A program made the translations under genes and the position numbers. Positions 8,305 to 16,046 of a stretch of DNA of 46,089 nt are shown here, one piece after another; position 1 is the stretch's first letter; each line of letters opens with the position of its first letter. Under the pieces are notes generated by a model. The model did no database searches. It saw nothing but the letters and a program-made list of their open reading frames with translations, and had not been told where the DNA came from. Source of the stretch: an uncultured archaeon (GTDB lineage: Archaea > Micrarchaeota > Micrarchaeia > Anstonellales > Anstonellaceae). The DNA is taken from NCBI GenBank assembly GCA_902384555.1, contig CABMCD010000015.1:1-46089 (forward strand). Direction: 5' to 3'.

Positions 8305-9711
8305 ATGAAAGAATACAAGACAATCACCCAAATCGCCGGTCCGCTGGTCTTCGTCTCCGACGTGTCCGGTGTGGGCTACAACGAAATCGTCGAAGTGACG
8401 CTGCCCACCGGCGAGAAGCGCACGGGGCAGGTGCTGGAAACCTCCTCCACGGCCGCCGTGGTCCAGATTTTCGGCCCCACTTCGGGCATCAACACCACCG
8501 GCACCAAGGTCCGCTTCTTGGGCGAAACCATGCACTTGGGCGTGACGCCCGACATGCTGGGCCGCTCCTTTGACGGACTGGGCCGCCCGCGCGACGGCAA
8601 GCCGCCGCTCACGCCGGAAAAGAGGCTGGACATCAACGGCTCCGCCCTCAACCCCTTCCAGCGCGACACGCCCTCCGACTTCATCCAGACCGGCATCTCC
8701 ACCATCGACGGCCTGAACACGCTGGTGCGCGGGCAGAAGCTGCCCATTTTCACCGCATCCGGCCTGCCCCACTCGCAGCTGGCGGTGCAGATTGCGCGCC
8801 AGGCCAAGACCATCTCCAAAGAGAAGGAAGCCTTTGCCGTCGTGTTCGCCGCGGTCGGCATCACGCACGAGGAGTCGTCCTTCTTCATGTCCGAATTCCA
8901 GAAGTCGGGCGCCTTGGAGCGCGCCGTGCTGTTCCTCAATCTGGCCGACGACCCTTCCGTGGAGCGCATCATCACGCCCCGTCTCGCCCTCACCACGGCC
9001 GAATATCTGGCCTATGAGAAGGACATGCACGTGCTGGTCATCATCACCGACATGACCAACTACTGCGAGGCCCTGCGTGAAATCGCCGCGGCCCGCGAAG
9101 AAGTGCCGGGCCGCCGCGGCTACCCCGGTTACATGTACACCGACCTGTCCACCATCTACGAGCGCGCCGGGCGCGTCAAGGGCAAGAAGGGCACCGTGAC
9201 GCAGCTCTCCATCCTCTCGATGCCGGGCGACGACATCACCCACCCCATCCCCGACCTGACCGGCTACATTACGGAAGGCCAGATTGTGCTGGGCCGCGAT
9301 TTGCACCGCAAGAACCTCTACCCCCCCGTGGACGTCCTGCCCTGCCTCTCGCGCCTGATGAACCTGGGTATCGGCAAGGAGCGCACCCGCGAAGACCACC
9401 GCGGCGTGGCCGACCAGCTTTACGCCGGCTATGCCACGGGCCGCGACCTGCGCAGCTTGGCCGCCGTCGTCGGGCAGGAAGCCCTGTCCGAGACCGACCG
9501 CCAATATCTGGCGTTCGCCGATGCGTTCGAGCAGAAATTCATCAAGCAGGGGGCCGGAGAGGACCGCTCGATTGAGCAGACGCTCGATTTGGGCTGGGAG
9601 CTCATGGCCGGCCTGCCGGAATCGGAATTGAAGAGAGTGAAGAAAGAGCACATCGAGAAATACGGCCGCCGCTTCCGCAAAGAGGAGAAGAAGGAGGCCA
9701 AGAAAGAGTAA
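8305..9711 (+). CDS. atpB: A-type ATP synthase non-catalytic subunit B
   Basis: A 468-residue regulatory subunit of the A3B3 head. It has the non-catalytic signature: the P-loop is replaced by [16 protein letters not shown], and [25 protein letters not shown] follows. The C-terminus ends in a run of Lys/Glu. The ATG at 8305 is 6 nt from GAGGTG (8293-8298), which overlaps the atpA stop; ATG 8299 and GTG 8296 are too close to that site. Overlap of the ribosome site with the upstream stop suggests coupled, equimolar production of A and B. Confidence 0.97.
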   Translation: MKEYKTITQIAGPLVFVSDVSGVGYNEIVEVTLPTGEKRTGQVLETSSTAAVVQIFGPTSGINTTGTKVRFLGETMHLGVTPDMLGRSFDGLGRPRDGKPPLTPEKRLDINGSALNPFQRDTPSDFIQTGISTIDGLNTLVRGQKLPIFTASGLPHSQLAVQIARQAKTISKEKEAFAVVFAAVGITHEESSFFMSEFQKSGALERAVLFLNLADDPSVERIITPRLALTTAEYLAYEKDMHVLVIITDMTNYCEALREIAAAREEVPGRRGYPGYMYTDLSTIYERAGRVKGKKGTVTQLSILSMPGDDITHPIPDLTGYITEGQIVLGRDLHRKNLYPPVDVLPCLSRLMNLGIGKERTREDHRGVADQLYAGYATGRDLRSLAAVVGQEALSETDRQYLAFADAFEQKFIKQGAGEDRSIEQTLDLGWELMAGLPESELKRVKKEHIEKYGRRFRKEEKKEAKKE

Positions 9712-9720
9712 GGTGAGCGC

Positions 9721-9780
9721 ATGACCAACAAACTCAACCGCCGCGCCCGCGCGCGCAACCGGACGACACTCGTCATCTAA
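9721..9780 (+). CDS. Putative 19-residue basic peptide between atpB and atpD
   Basis: ATG at 9721 is preceded by AAGGTGAGCGC, a good ribosome site that itself overlaps the atpB stop region. The frame runs 19 codons to TAA and encodes MTNKLNRRARARNRTTLVI, with six arginines and one lysine. It fills most of the 87 bp between atpB and atpD, where most archaeal operons show only a short gap. It could be a real mini-protein, a translational coupler for atpD, or chance. No homologue is recognised. Confidence 0.35.
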   Translation: MTNKLNRRARARNRTTLVI

Positions 9781-9798
9781 GCTCAGAAAGGGTATACT

Positions 9799-10566
9799 AT
9801 GGCCGAGAATCCGAACCCAACCCGGATGGAACTCATCCTTTCGCGCAGCCGCATCAAGCTCGCGCGCAAGGGGCACAAGCTGCTCAAGCAGAAGCGCGAC
9901 GTGCTGATTATGGAGTTCTTCAAGATTCTCAGCCGTGCCCAGGACCTGCGCGACGAGCTCAACACGGCCATGGCGGACGCGTATACGGCCATGGCGGTGG
10001 CGCAGGCCTACCATGGCTCGGCCGAAGTGGAGGGCGTGGCCTTGGCCATCGACGCCAATCCGGCCGTCTCCATCCAGGTCAAGAACGTCATGGGCCTCAA
10101 GATTCCCTCCATTCAGGCCGAAGTGACGGAAAAGCCCCTGATGGAGCGCGGCTATTCCATCATCGGCACCTCGGCCAAAATCGACGATTCGACCGAGGCG
10201 TTTTCGCGCGTTTTGGTGCTGATTGTGAAGCTGGCCGAAACCGAAAACGCGATTCGCAAGCTGATTCGCGAAATCGAGAAAACCAAGCGGCGCGTCAATG
10301 CGCTGGAATATGTCATGATTCCCCGCCTCGAATCGCAGGCGCGGCTGATTTCCTTCCGCTTGCAGGAAATGGAGCGCGACTCCTTCGTCATGCTCAAGAC
10401 GATTAAGCGCAAGCTGGACCGCGCAGCCGAAGAGGCCGAGGCGGCCCAGAGCAAGAAGAACGGAAACGGCTCGAACGGGAACGGCAACGGGAAGAACGGC
10501 AACGGCCACTCGAACGGCAACGGAAACGGCAAGAACGGGAATGGAAACGCAAAGGCCGCCGGCTAA
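9799..10566 (+). CDS. atpD: A-type ATP synthase subunit D with Asn-Gly-rich tail
   Basis: Subunit D is the rotor axle inside A3B3. Residues 1-218 match the family: NPTRMELILSRSRIKLARKGHKLLKQKRD at the N-terminal coiled coil, the AMADAYTAMAVAQAYHG turn, and a C-terminal helix with EKTKRRVNALEY. Residues 219-255 are a low-complexity tail of Asn-Gly units, echoing subunit F. The usual length is about 200-215. The tail reading frame continues past the TAA for 18 more codons of the same repeat type before TGA at 10621, as if the ancestral tail were longer. It ends the operon and faces a minus-strand gene. Confidence 0.92.
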   Translation: MAENPNPTRMELILSRSRIKLARKGHKLLKQKRDVLIMEFFKILSRAQDLRDELNTAMADAYTAMAVAQAYHGSAEVEGVALAIDANPAVSIQVKNVMGLKIPSIQAEVTEKPLMERGYSIIGTSAKIDDSTEAFSRVLVLIVKLAETENAIRKLIREIEKTKRRVNALEYVMIPRLESQARLISFRLQEMERDSFVMLKTIKRKLDRAAEEAEAAQSKKNGNGSNGNGNGKNGNGHSNGNGNGKNGNGNAKAAG

Positions 10567-10620
10567 GCGGAAAAGAACGGAATCGGCCATCGCAACGGGA
10601 ATGGAAAAGCAGCAGTCGCT
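10453..10620 (+). repeat. Asn-Gly coding repeat at the 3' end of atpD and beyond its stop
   Basis: Units of AACGGC, AACGGG and AAGAAC encode the tail of subunit D to 10563. After the TAA (10564-10566) the same frame would encode AEKNGIGHRNGNGKAAVA before TGA at 10621-10623. The resemblance past the stop is direct from the sequence; whether the stop is recent or is read through is unknown. Confidence 0.75.
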
Positions 10621-10647
10621 TGAAGGCCCCGTCTGTTTAGTGCCGGC

Positions 10648-11031
10648 TTATTTTCTCATTCGGTTGAGAATTCCCCGCTCGGCTTTCAATTCCCGCCCGT
10701 CCGCCAGCTTGGCCGTCAGGCTTGCGCTGCGCTCTTTTGAAATCTTGCCGAACTCCCACGCCAGCGTCACCATGGCGGAGTCCAGTTCGCTTTTGCTGAT
10801 CTTGCTTTTCTCCATCTCCTTTTGCAGCCATTCCTGATAGGTGCGCAGGGTGGGCGCCAGCTGGGCCTGGAAATCGTTTCTGGCCTCCAGCGTTTGCAGC
10901 AGGTCAAAGCGGCATTCCAGCACGCCCTGCTCCACCAAGGTCTTGCGCAGCTGCGGCCAAGGCTCGCCCGACAGATTGGCGGCCAGATTATCGAGAATGC
11001 CCTGCATGGCGGCTGTTTTTGTTTCTTTCAC
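10648..11031 (-). CDS. Hypothetical helical protein
   Basis: A 127-residue protein, soluble and largely helical, with no family I recognise. It has Leu-rich amphipathic segments (GILDNLAANL, LRKTLVEQGVLECRFDLLQTL) and a basic C-terminus ending LNRMRK. The start is taken as the GTG at 11031 because a palindromic TAATTAA centred on 11057 lies 26 nt upstream, which fits a leaderless transcript; ATG at 11007 is the alternative. It is divergent from an FMN reductase through that element and converges on the ATP synthase operon. No function is proposed. Confidence 0.6.
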   Translation of the reverse strand: MKETKTAAMQGILDNLAANLSGEPWPQLRKTLVEQGVLECRFDLLQTLEARNDFQAQLAPTLRTYQEWLQKEMEKSKISKSELDSAMVTLAWEFGKISKERSASLTAKLADGRELKAERGILNRMRK

Positions 11032-11053
11032 AGGCCTGTTTGGGGGACAATCC

Positions 11054-11060
11054 TAATTAA
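11054..11060. promoter_or_regulatory. Palindromic TATA-like element shared by divergent leaderless genes
   Basis: TAATTAA is centred on 11057. The plus-strand ATG (11082) is 25 nt away and the minus-strand GTG (11031) is 26 nt away, the spacing expected between an archaeal TATA box and transcription start. One element appears to direct two leaderless transcripts from a 50 bp spacer. Geometry is seen; bidirectional use is inferred. Confidence 0.55.
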
Positions 11061-11081
11061 CCCCCTCTTCGTTCCCTCCCC

Positions 11082-11666
11082 ATGGCTCTCTCTATCTCCA
11101 TCCTCTATGGCTCGGTCCGCGACGGGCGCTTGGGCATCCGTTTCGCCAAATACTTGGAGCAGGCGCTCAAAGCGAGAGGCCACAAGCCCGTGCTCATCGA
11201 CCCGCTGGAATATGATTTGCCCCTCCTGCGCAAGCGCTATTCCGACTACAAGCCCGGCGAGAAGATTCCGGCCAACTTGGCCAAGCTGCACGACATTCTG
11301 GCCTCTTCCGACGCCTATCTTCTGGTATCTGCCGAATACAACCACACTGCGCCCCCGGCCCTCACCAACCTGCTCGACCATTTCTACGCCGAATATGCCC
11401 AAAAGCCCTCGGCCATTGCCACCTATTCCTATGGCCCGTTCGGGGGAGTAAGGGCGGCCATGACCTTGCGCGCCATGCTGGGCGAGCTGGGCTGCGGCTC
11501 GATTCAGAAAACCCTGCCCTGCCCGGCCGTGCACGAGGCGTTTGACGAGACCGGCAAGCCGAATGATGCGGCCGCGTGGCAGAAGCGCTCGGACGGGTTT
11601 TTGGAGCAGCTGGAATGGTATGCCGAGGCGCTCAAGGCGGCCAGAGGAAAAGCGAAAAAGAAGTAA
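11082..11666 (+). CDS. NADPH-dependent FMN reductase-like flavoprotein
   Basis: A 194-residue flavodoxin-fold protein of the NADPH-dependent FMN reductase family (ChrR/ArsH/SsuE relatives), which reduces FMN or quinones with NAD(P)H. The phosphate loop GSVRDGR is at residues 10-16, and the isoalloxazine loop is EYNHTAPPALTNLLDHF near 86-102. A second flavin contact, YGPFGGVRA, follows. The C-terminus is Lys-rich (RGKAKKK). The start fits a leaderless message from the shared TATA element. It converges on the hydrolase gene with only 3 nt between stops. The real substrate is not known. Confidence 0.85.
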   Translation: MALSISILYGSVRDGRLGIRFAKYLEQALKARGHKPVLIDPLEYDLPLLRKRYSDYKPGEKIPANLAKLHDILASSDAYLLVSAEYNHTAPPALTNLLDHFYAEYAQKPSAIATYSYGPFGGVRAAMTLRAMLGELGCGSIQKTLPCPAVHEAFDETGKPNDAAAWQKRSDGFLEQLEWYAEALKAARGKAKKK

Positions 11667-11669
11667 GCG

Positions 11670-12434
11670 CTACCTGCTTTCGCCTGCGGCCTGCATCAGG
11701 AATTCGGTTTCTGCATCCAGCACGCCGCTCTTGTCCAGCATGAATTCGTGCTCCCCTCCCGGCACCATCAAAATGCGGTGAAATTTGCCGGCGTTGGATA
11801 AACGGGTTGAAAACTCTTGAGCAAACGAAGCATCCACCACGCTGTCGTTCTCGCCCTGCACAATCATAATTGAGGCGGGAAATTCGCTCCAATAAGCCAA
11901 GCATTGCCCGCCCACTGGAGACGCCGTGCCGGGCTTGTCGCAAATGGGAATTTGCATGTGCCCGGACGTGTCGATGAACGCAAAAGGCTTTACGGTTGGC
12001 TCATAGGCTGCAAAAGAGGAGAAAATGGTGCCTGCCGAATGGGCCCACAAGGCAACGGGGCGGGAAGAAGAATTTGAACGAAGGATTTTGGCTCCCTCCA
12101 CCACCGCACCCACCTCTTCCGCCAGCGTTCCGCCGGATGGGTTGTCGTGCGCCAAGACCAGAAATCCTTTCTTTGCAAATGCCTCGCAAATCGAGCGCAT
12201 CTTTTCCGCCGTCACGCCATCTCCGCCCGTGAGCACAAGTCCGGGCGTTTTGGAGTTCGTGCCGTTGGGTTCGCACAAAAGGGCCGAGAGCGTCGAGTTT
12301 CCAACCGAATAGTTCAGCGCATGAACCGAATAGGCGTATTCGCTCGGCGCGGTCGGTTTGGGCGGCGCCTGAGCGCAGCCGAACAGAATGAGAAGCACCA
12401 GCACAAGACCCGCGGTTTTCACGAAGTCGTCCAT
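11670..12434 (-). CDS. Alpha/beta-hydrolase lipoprotein
   Basis: A 254-residue exported hydrolase. The N-terminus MDDFVKTAGLVLVLLILFGC is a lipoprotein-type signal with Cys20 as the likely anchor, followed by a Pro-rich linker. The hydrolase fold shows a nucleophile elbow AHSAG with Ser133, a candidate Asp197 in GENDSVV, and His229 in GGEHEF, in the right order for a catalytic triad. An oxyanion-like region GLVLTGGDG is near 65-73. Start 12434 is preferred because the signal peptide begins there; the frame is open further upstream. It probably acts on an ester or peptide outside the cell. The substrate is unknown. Confidence 0.75.
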   Translation of the reverse strand: MDDFVKTAGLVLVLLILFGCAQAPPKPTAPSEYAYSVHALNYSVGNSTLSALLCEPNGTNSKTPGLVLTGGDGVTAEKMRSICEAFAKKGFLVLAHDNPSGGTLAEEVGAVVEGAKILRSNSSSRPVALWAHSAGTIFSSFAAYEPTVKPFAFIDTSGHMQIPICDKPGTASPVGGQCLAYWSEFPASIMIVQGENDSVVDASFAQEFSTRLSNAGKFHRILMVPGGEHEFMLDKSGVLDAETEFLMQAAGESR

Positions 12435-12487
12435 ACCAGTCCCATGTATCGTTCGGGCATTGCCTGTGATAATTGGTTTTTCCAAGG

Positions 12488-12510
12488 TTTTTTCGCCTGC
12501 GGCGAAAAAA
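12488..12510 (-). terminator. Perfect inverted repeat after tRNA-Gln
   Basis: TTTTTTCGCC, TGC, GGCGAAAAAA is a perfect 10 bp inverted repeat starting 4 nt after the 3' end of the minus-strand tRNA-Gln. On the minus strand a GC stem is flanked by A and T runs, ending in T6, so it can end the tRNA transcript. It is symmetrical and could act in both directions. Confidence 0.6.
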
Positions 12511-12513
12511 GCT

Positions 12514-12585
12514 TAGCCCCTATCGGATTCGAACCGATGTTGCCGGCTCCAAAGGCCAGCGTCCTTGCCGCTAGACGAAGGGGCT
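12514..12585 (-). tRNA. tRNA-Gln (anticodon TTG)
   Basis: Read on the minus strand, a 7 bp acceptor stem AGCCCCT/AGGGGCT is perfect and discriminator A is at 12514. The D arm is GTCTAGCGGCAAGGAC. The anticodon arm CTGGC-CTTTGGA-GCCGG puts TTG at positions 34-36. The T arm ATCGG-TTCGAAT-CCGAT is perfect. No intron and no encoded CCA. A hairpin terminator follows; proS lies upstream on the same strand. Confidence 0.95.
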
Positions 12586-12622
12586 GTTTGTCAAATGAAT
12601 AGGGAAAAAGAAGGTTAAAAAC

Positions 12623-14077
12623 TCAATACTGCCGCGCCACATAGGCAAAGTGCTGGGCCGGCTTTTGGCAATACACGCACGTCTCGCCATGCGCCGGTGC
12701 CTTCTCATCGTATTTGATGCCGCGCACGTCGCCGACCAGCTGTGCCTTGATTTCGTCCGCACAGCCTTTTCCTTCCGTTTTTTCCATCGAGCAGTAGGGC
12801 ACGCGCACAATGCAGCCTTTTTCCAAGCCGGCCTTCAGCTCGTCCATCGTTTTGGCCTGCGCCAGATGCGAGCCGAAGTAAGCGTCTGCTTTTGCAAGCA
12901 GGCGCGAGGAGAGCGCCGCGCCCTCCGAGCGGATGACCATGATGGATTCGGTCAGCGAAATGGTCTTTTTTGTTTTGGGCGGCGCGTCGCGCATCACCAG
13001 CGTAATCTGCTTGGCTTCCGCCTCGCGCCCGCCAATCTCGATGCGCACCGGAACGCCGTGCATCTCCCAGTGGTTATATTTGAAGCCCGGCGTGCTGGGG
13101 GTGGAATCCACCTTGGCGCGGATGCCGTCATGCAGCAGGTGGGCCAGCACTTCGTTGGCGTACTTCAGCACGGCTTCGCCGTCCTGTCCTTTGCCCAAGA
13201 TGGGCACAATCACCACTTGCACGGGCGCAAAATCGAAAGGCAGCACCAGGCCCTTGTTGTCGCCATGCACCGAGAAGAGCGCGCCGTAGATGCGCGAAAT
13301 GGCCGGCCCATAGCAGGTCTGCCACACCGGCGACTTTTCCCCCTTCTCATCCTGATAATACACGTTGAACGCTTTGGCGAAATTGGTGCCCAGCAAATGG
13401 GTGGAGGGCAATTGAAGCACACGTCCGTCCGGCATCAGCGTGTCGGCCGCATAGGTATGCACCGCGCCGGGGAATTTGTCCCACTCCGGCCTCTGGAAGA
13501 AGAGGAACGGAATGCCGAACTGCTGGTGCACCACCGCCTCGGTCATCTCCATGTCCTCGCGCACCTGCCCGCGCGCCTCCTTCTCGGTAGCAAAGCAGTC
13601 GTGCGCCTCAATCCAGTGGAATTCGCGGGAGCGGAAGAAGGGCTTGGTGGCCTTGGTTTCGTATCTCCACACCTGACAACTCTGGTAAATCTTGAGCGGC
13701 AAATCGGCCAACCCTTGAATCCACAAGGCATACATCTGGTACATGGCCGTCTCGGAGGTGGGCCTCATGGCCAGCCTTTCCTCGAGCTTGTTTCCGCCAG
13801 CCTGCTCCACCCAGAACACCTGCGGGGTGAAGCCCTCCACATGCTCGCCCTCGATTTTGAAGTTTTGTTCGGGAATAAGCGCCGGGAACAGCGCGGGGGA
13901 ATGCCCGCGGGCCTCCAATTCAGCCTCATAGGCCGCATACATGAGCTTCATGCTCTTGACCGACCAGGGGCGGAAGACCACGAAGCCCTTGACATTGTAG
14001 CGCAAGTCGGCCAAGCCGGCGTCGGAAATGATGGTGTTGAACCATTCGGAGAAGTTCTTGTTTTTGTCGATGTCCAT
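12623..14077 (-). CDS. proS: Prolyl-tRNA synthetase, archaeal/eukaryal type
   Basis: A 484-residue class II synthetase that charges tRNA-Pro. The N-terminus (NFSEWFNTIISDAGLADLRY) is the archaeal-type opening. Motif 2 is in RYETKATKPFFRSREFHWIEAHD, and motif 3 in HGDNKGLVLPFDFAP. The anticodon-binding domain follows, and the C-terminal zinc-type domain carries paired cysteines (CSMEKTEGKGC and CVYC) and ends in an aromatic YVARQY. The bacterial editing insertion is absent. Start 14077 is chosen by family similarity. An AT-rich TATA candidate at 14100-14108 would give a nearly leaderless message. Confidence 0.95.
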   Translation of the reverse strand: MDIDKNKNFSEWFNTIISDAGLADLRYNVKGFVVFRPWSVKSMKLMYAAYEAELEARGHSPALFPALIPEQNFKIEGEHVEGFTPQVFWVEQAGGNKLEERLAMRPTSETAMYQMYALWIQGLADLPLKIYQSCQVWRYETKATKPFFRSREFHWIEAHDCFATEKEARGQVREDMEMTEAVVHQQFGIPFLFFQRPEWDKFPGAVHTYAADTLMPDGRVLQLPSTHLLGTNFAKAFNVYYQDEKGEKSPVWQTCYGPAISRIYGALFSVHGDNKGLVLPFDFAPVQVVIVPILGKGQDGEAVLKYANEVLAHLLHDGIRAKVDSTPSTPGFKYNHWEMHGVPVRIEIGGREAEAKQITLVMRDAPPKTKKTISLTESIMVIRSEGAALSSRLLAKADAYFGSHLAQAKTMDELKAGLEKGCIVRVPYCSMEKTEGKGCADEIKAQLVGDVRGIKYDEKAPAHGETCVYCQKPAQHFAYVARQY

Positions 14078-14099
14078 ACGGGGATTAGGGGAGGCAAGG

Positions 14100-14108
14100 A
14101 TAATAAAT
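14100..14108. promoter_or_regulatory. TATA-like element between proS and RuBisCO
   Basis: ATAATAAAT is the only AT-rich stretch in the 71 bp spacer. It is about 27 nt from the proS ATG, which fits a leaderless start. Toward RuBisCO it predicts transcription from about 14129, just before the GGGGTG ribosome site at 14137-14142. Use in both directions is inferred. Confidence 0.5.
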
Positions 14109-14148
14109 GTCGTCGATGTGCTCCCCACGCTTTGGCGGGGTGTTGTCG

Positions 14149-15423
14149 ATGGCATATGGCGGTTATGGATACATTCAACCGGGCTTCAGGCCCGACCCGG
14201 AAGACTATCTTTTGGCCGAATTCAAGGTGGTTCCCAAAGCGGGCCGCACCCTGCGCGAGGCGGCCGAGGCCGTGGCGGCCGAATCCTCCATCGGCACTTG
14301 GACTTCCCTCTCCACCATGCAGCACCGCGTGCTCTCCAAATTGGAGGCCCGCGTCTATGCCATGGACAAGAAGACCGGCCTGATTCGCATTGCCTACCCC
14401 ATCGAGCTCTTTGAGGACGACAATTCCAGCCAAATCCTCTCCGACATTGCCGGCAACATCTTCGGCATGAAAGAGGTGGCCAGCATACGGCTGGAAGACT
14501 TCGACGCCCCGAAAAAATACCTTGAAACTTTTGCAGGGCCCGCGTTCGGGCGGGAGGGCGTAAGAAAAATAGTCGGCACGGCCACACGGGGAAAGCGGCG
14601 CCCCCACTTGGGCACCATTGTCAAGCCCAAAGTCGGCCTCTCTCCCAAAGAAGGGGCCAAAGTGGCTTACGATTCGTGGGCCGGCGGGCTTGATTTCGTC
14701 AAAGATGACGAAAACCTCACCAGCCACCCCTTCTCGCGTTTCGAAGAGCGCCTGGTCCGCTATCTCGAGGCAAAAGACAAGGCCGAAGAGGAAACCGGAC
14801 ATAAGAAAATTTATGCGCCCAACATCACCGCTCCTGCCGATTTGATGCTGAAACGAGCGGAGCTCGTCCGCTCTCACGGCGGCAATTGCATGATGATTGA
14901 CGTGGTGACGGCCGGCCTCTCATCGGTTCAGTTCATGCGCCACCAGAACATGGGGCTCTTCATCCACGCGCATCGCGCCATGTATGCGGCCTATGCGCGC
15001 AACAAGGCGCACGGCATGTCGATGCGGGTGCTGGCCAAGCTCTGCCGCCTGTGCGGCACCGACCAGCTGCACATCGGCGCGATGCTGGGCAAGATGGAGG
15101 GCGCGGTGGCGGACGTGATGCAGATTCACAACGACATCAATTACGATGGAAAAAACAACCACTGGAAAAACATCAAGCCCGTCTTTTCGGTCTGCTCCGG
15201 CGGCCTCTCGCCGCTGCAAATCCCCGGCCTGTACAAAATCATCGGGGACGAAGCGGTCTACCAGTGCGGCGGCGGGGTGCACGGCCATCCGTCCGGCACC
15301 CGCGCGGGCGCCATTGCCATGGTCCAGTCGCTCCAAGCCGCCCAGAATGGCGTAAGCCTCGAATCCTACGCCAAATTCCACCCCCAGCTGGCGCAGGCGC
15401 TGGCGAAGTGGAAAAAGAAGTGA
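14149..15423 (+). CDS. rbcL: Form III ribulose-1,5-bisphosphate carboxylase, large subunit
   Basis: A 424-residue RuBisCO. All key catalytic positions are present: Glu45 and Thr50-Trp51, Asn103, Lys159 and Lys161 in IVKPKVG, the carbamylated Lys185 with Asp187 and Glu188 in DFVKDDEN, His275-Arg276, loop 6 Lys315 in LGKMEG, Ser350 in CSGG and the GGGVHGHP phosphate site. It should therefore be a real carboxylase, not a RuBisCO-like protein. Sequence and context fit archaeal form III, which uses RuBP made from AMP or nucleosides and yields two 3-phosphoglycerate. AMP phosphorylase and ribose-1,5-bisphosphate isomerase genes are not in this window. ATG 14149 follows GGGGTG by 6 nt; ATG 14107 would lie on the TATA element. 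Confidence 0.92.
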   Translation: MAYGGYGYIQPGFRPDPEDYLLAEFKVVPKAGRTLREAAEAVAAESSIGTWTSLSTMQHRVLSKLEARVYAMDKKTGLIRIAYPIELFEDDNSSQILSDIAGNIFGMKEVASIRLEDFDAPKKYLETFAGPAFGREGVRKIVGTATRGKRRPHLGTIVKPKVGLSPKEGAKVAYDSWAGGLDFVKDDENLTSHPFSRFEERLVRYLEAKDKAEEETGHKKIYAPNITAPADLMLKRAELVRSHGGNCMMIDVVTAGLSSVQFMRHQNMGLFIHAHRAMYAAYARNKAHGMSMRVLAKLCRLCGTDQLHIGAMLGKMEGAVADVMQIHNDINYDGKNNHWKNIKPVFSVCSGGLSPLQIPGLYKIIGDEAVYQCGGGVHGHPSGTRAGAIAMVQSLQAAQNGVSLESYAKFHPQLAQALAKWKKK

Positions 15424-15461
15424 CGGGGCCGCGGGGCAAAAAGAAGCGAAGTGTTTTTTTT

Positions 15462-15959
15462 TCAGTTTTTGCGCGTTTGGAGAAACTCCATGATGGTCCC
15501 GAAGGCATCGTCCGGCGTGCCGGCATAGTCCAGCCAGCCCATTTCGCCCTTGCCGTCCTTCCTCGTGATGACCATGTTTATTGTCCAGCCGCCCGATTCC
15601 GGCCTGACGTCTATCTGTATGGGGGGCATCTCAATGCTGAAGGGCAGGCCGTGCTTCATATTGTATTCGATTTTTACGCCGATGATTTTGAGCTCGGCTT
15701 GCCGCAGGAAGCGCGTGTTGATTTCATCCATCTTGCCGTAGAGCAATTCCAGCGCCGCGGGCTCCTGCAGGCGGTTGTCCATGAAGAAATGGATGGCGCG
15801 CCCCAGCTTGCCGAAGGCTTTGTCGCTTTCCCCCTTTCCGTCCAGCCTTTCGGCGTTCTTCAGCGTCTTCTTCACCAGGTCTCCCCCCCAGCGCTCGCGG
15901 GGGGCTTTCGCTCCCGGAAACGGGACGGTCTCCCGGCGGCGGGTTCCTTCGGTTTTCAT
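15462..15959 (-). CDS. Hypothetical protein
   Basis: A 165-residue soluble protein with no family I recognise. The first 30 residues are basic and Pro/Arg-rich. A helical middle follows (AFGKLGRAIHFFMDNRLQEPAALELLYGKMDEI), then a beta-rich C-terminal part (IEYNMKHGLPFSIEMPPIQIDVRP, GWTINMVITRKDG). This looks like a small alpha+beta domain. The ATG at 15959 is the most natural start; the frame is open further upstream over the neighbouring plus-strand gene, which is not coding on this strand. It converges on RuBisCO with a T-rich 38 bp spacer that may end both transcripts. Confidence 0.55.
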   Translation of the reverse strand: MKTEGTRRRETVPFPGAKAPRERWGGDLVKKTLKNAERLDGKGESDKAFGKLGRAIHFFMDNRLQEPAALELLYGKMDEINTRFLRQAELKIIGVKIEYNMKHGLPFSIEMPPIQIDVRPESGGWTINMVITRKDGKGEMGWLDYAGTPDDAFGTIMEFLQTRKN

Positions 15960-16046
15960 ACCCTCATTCTTCCCTTTTTGGCCATTTAACCCTTTCTTTC
16001 GCCCCGCCTCGATAGATTTAAAACCTTCGAGAGTGTGCGAGGAGCC

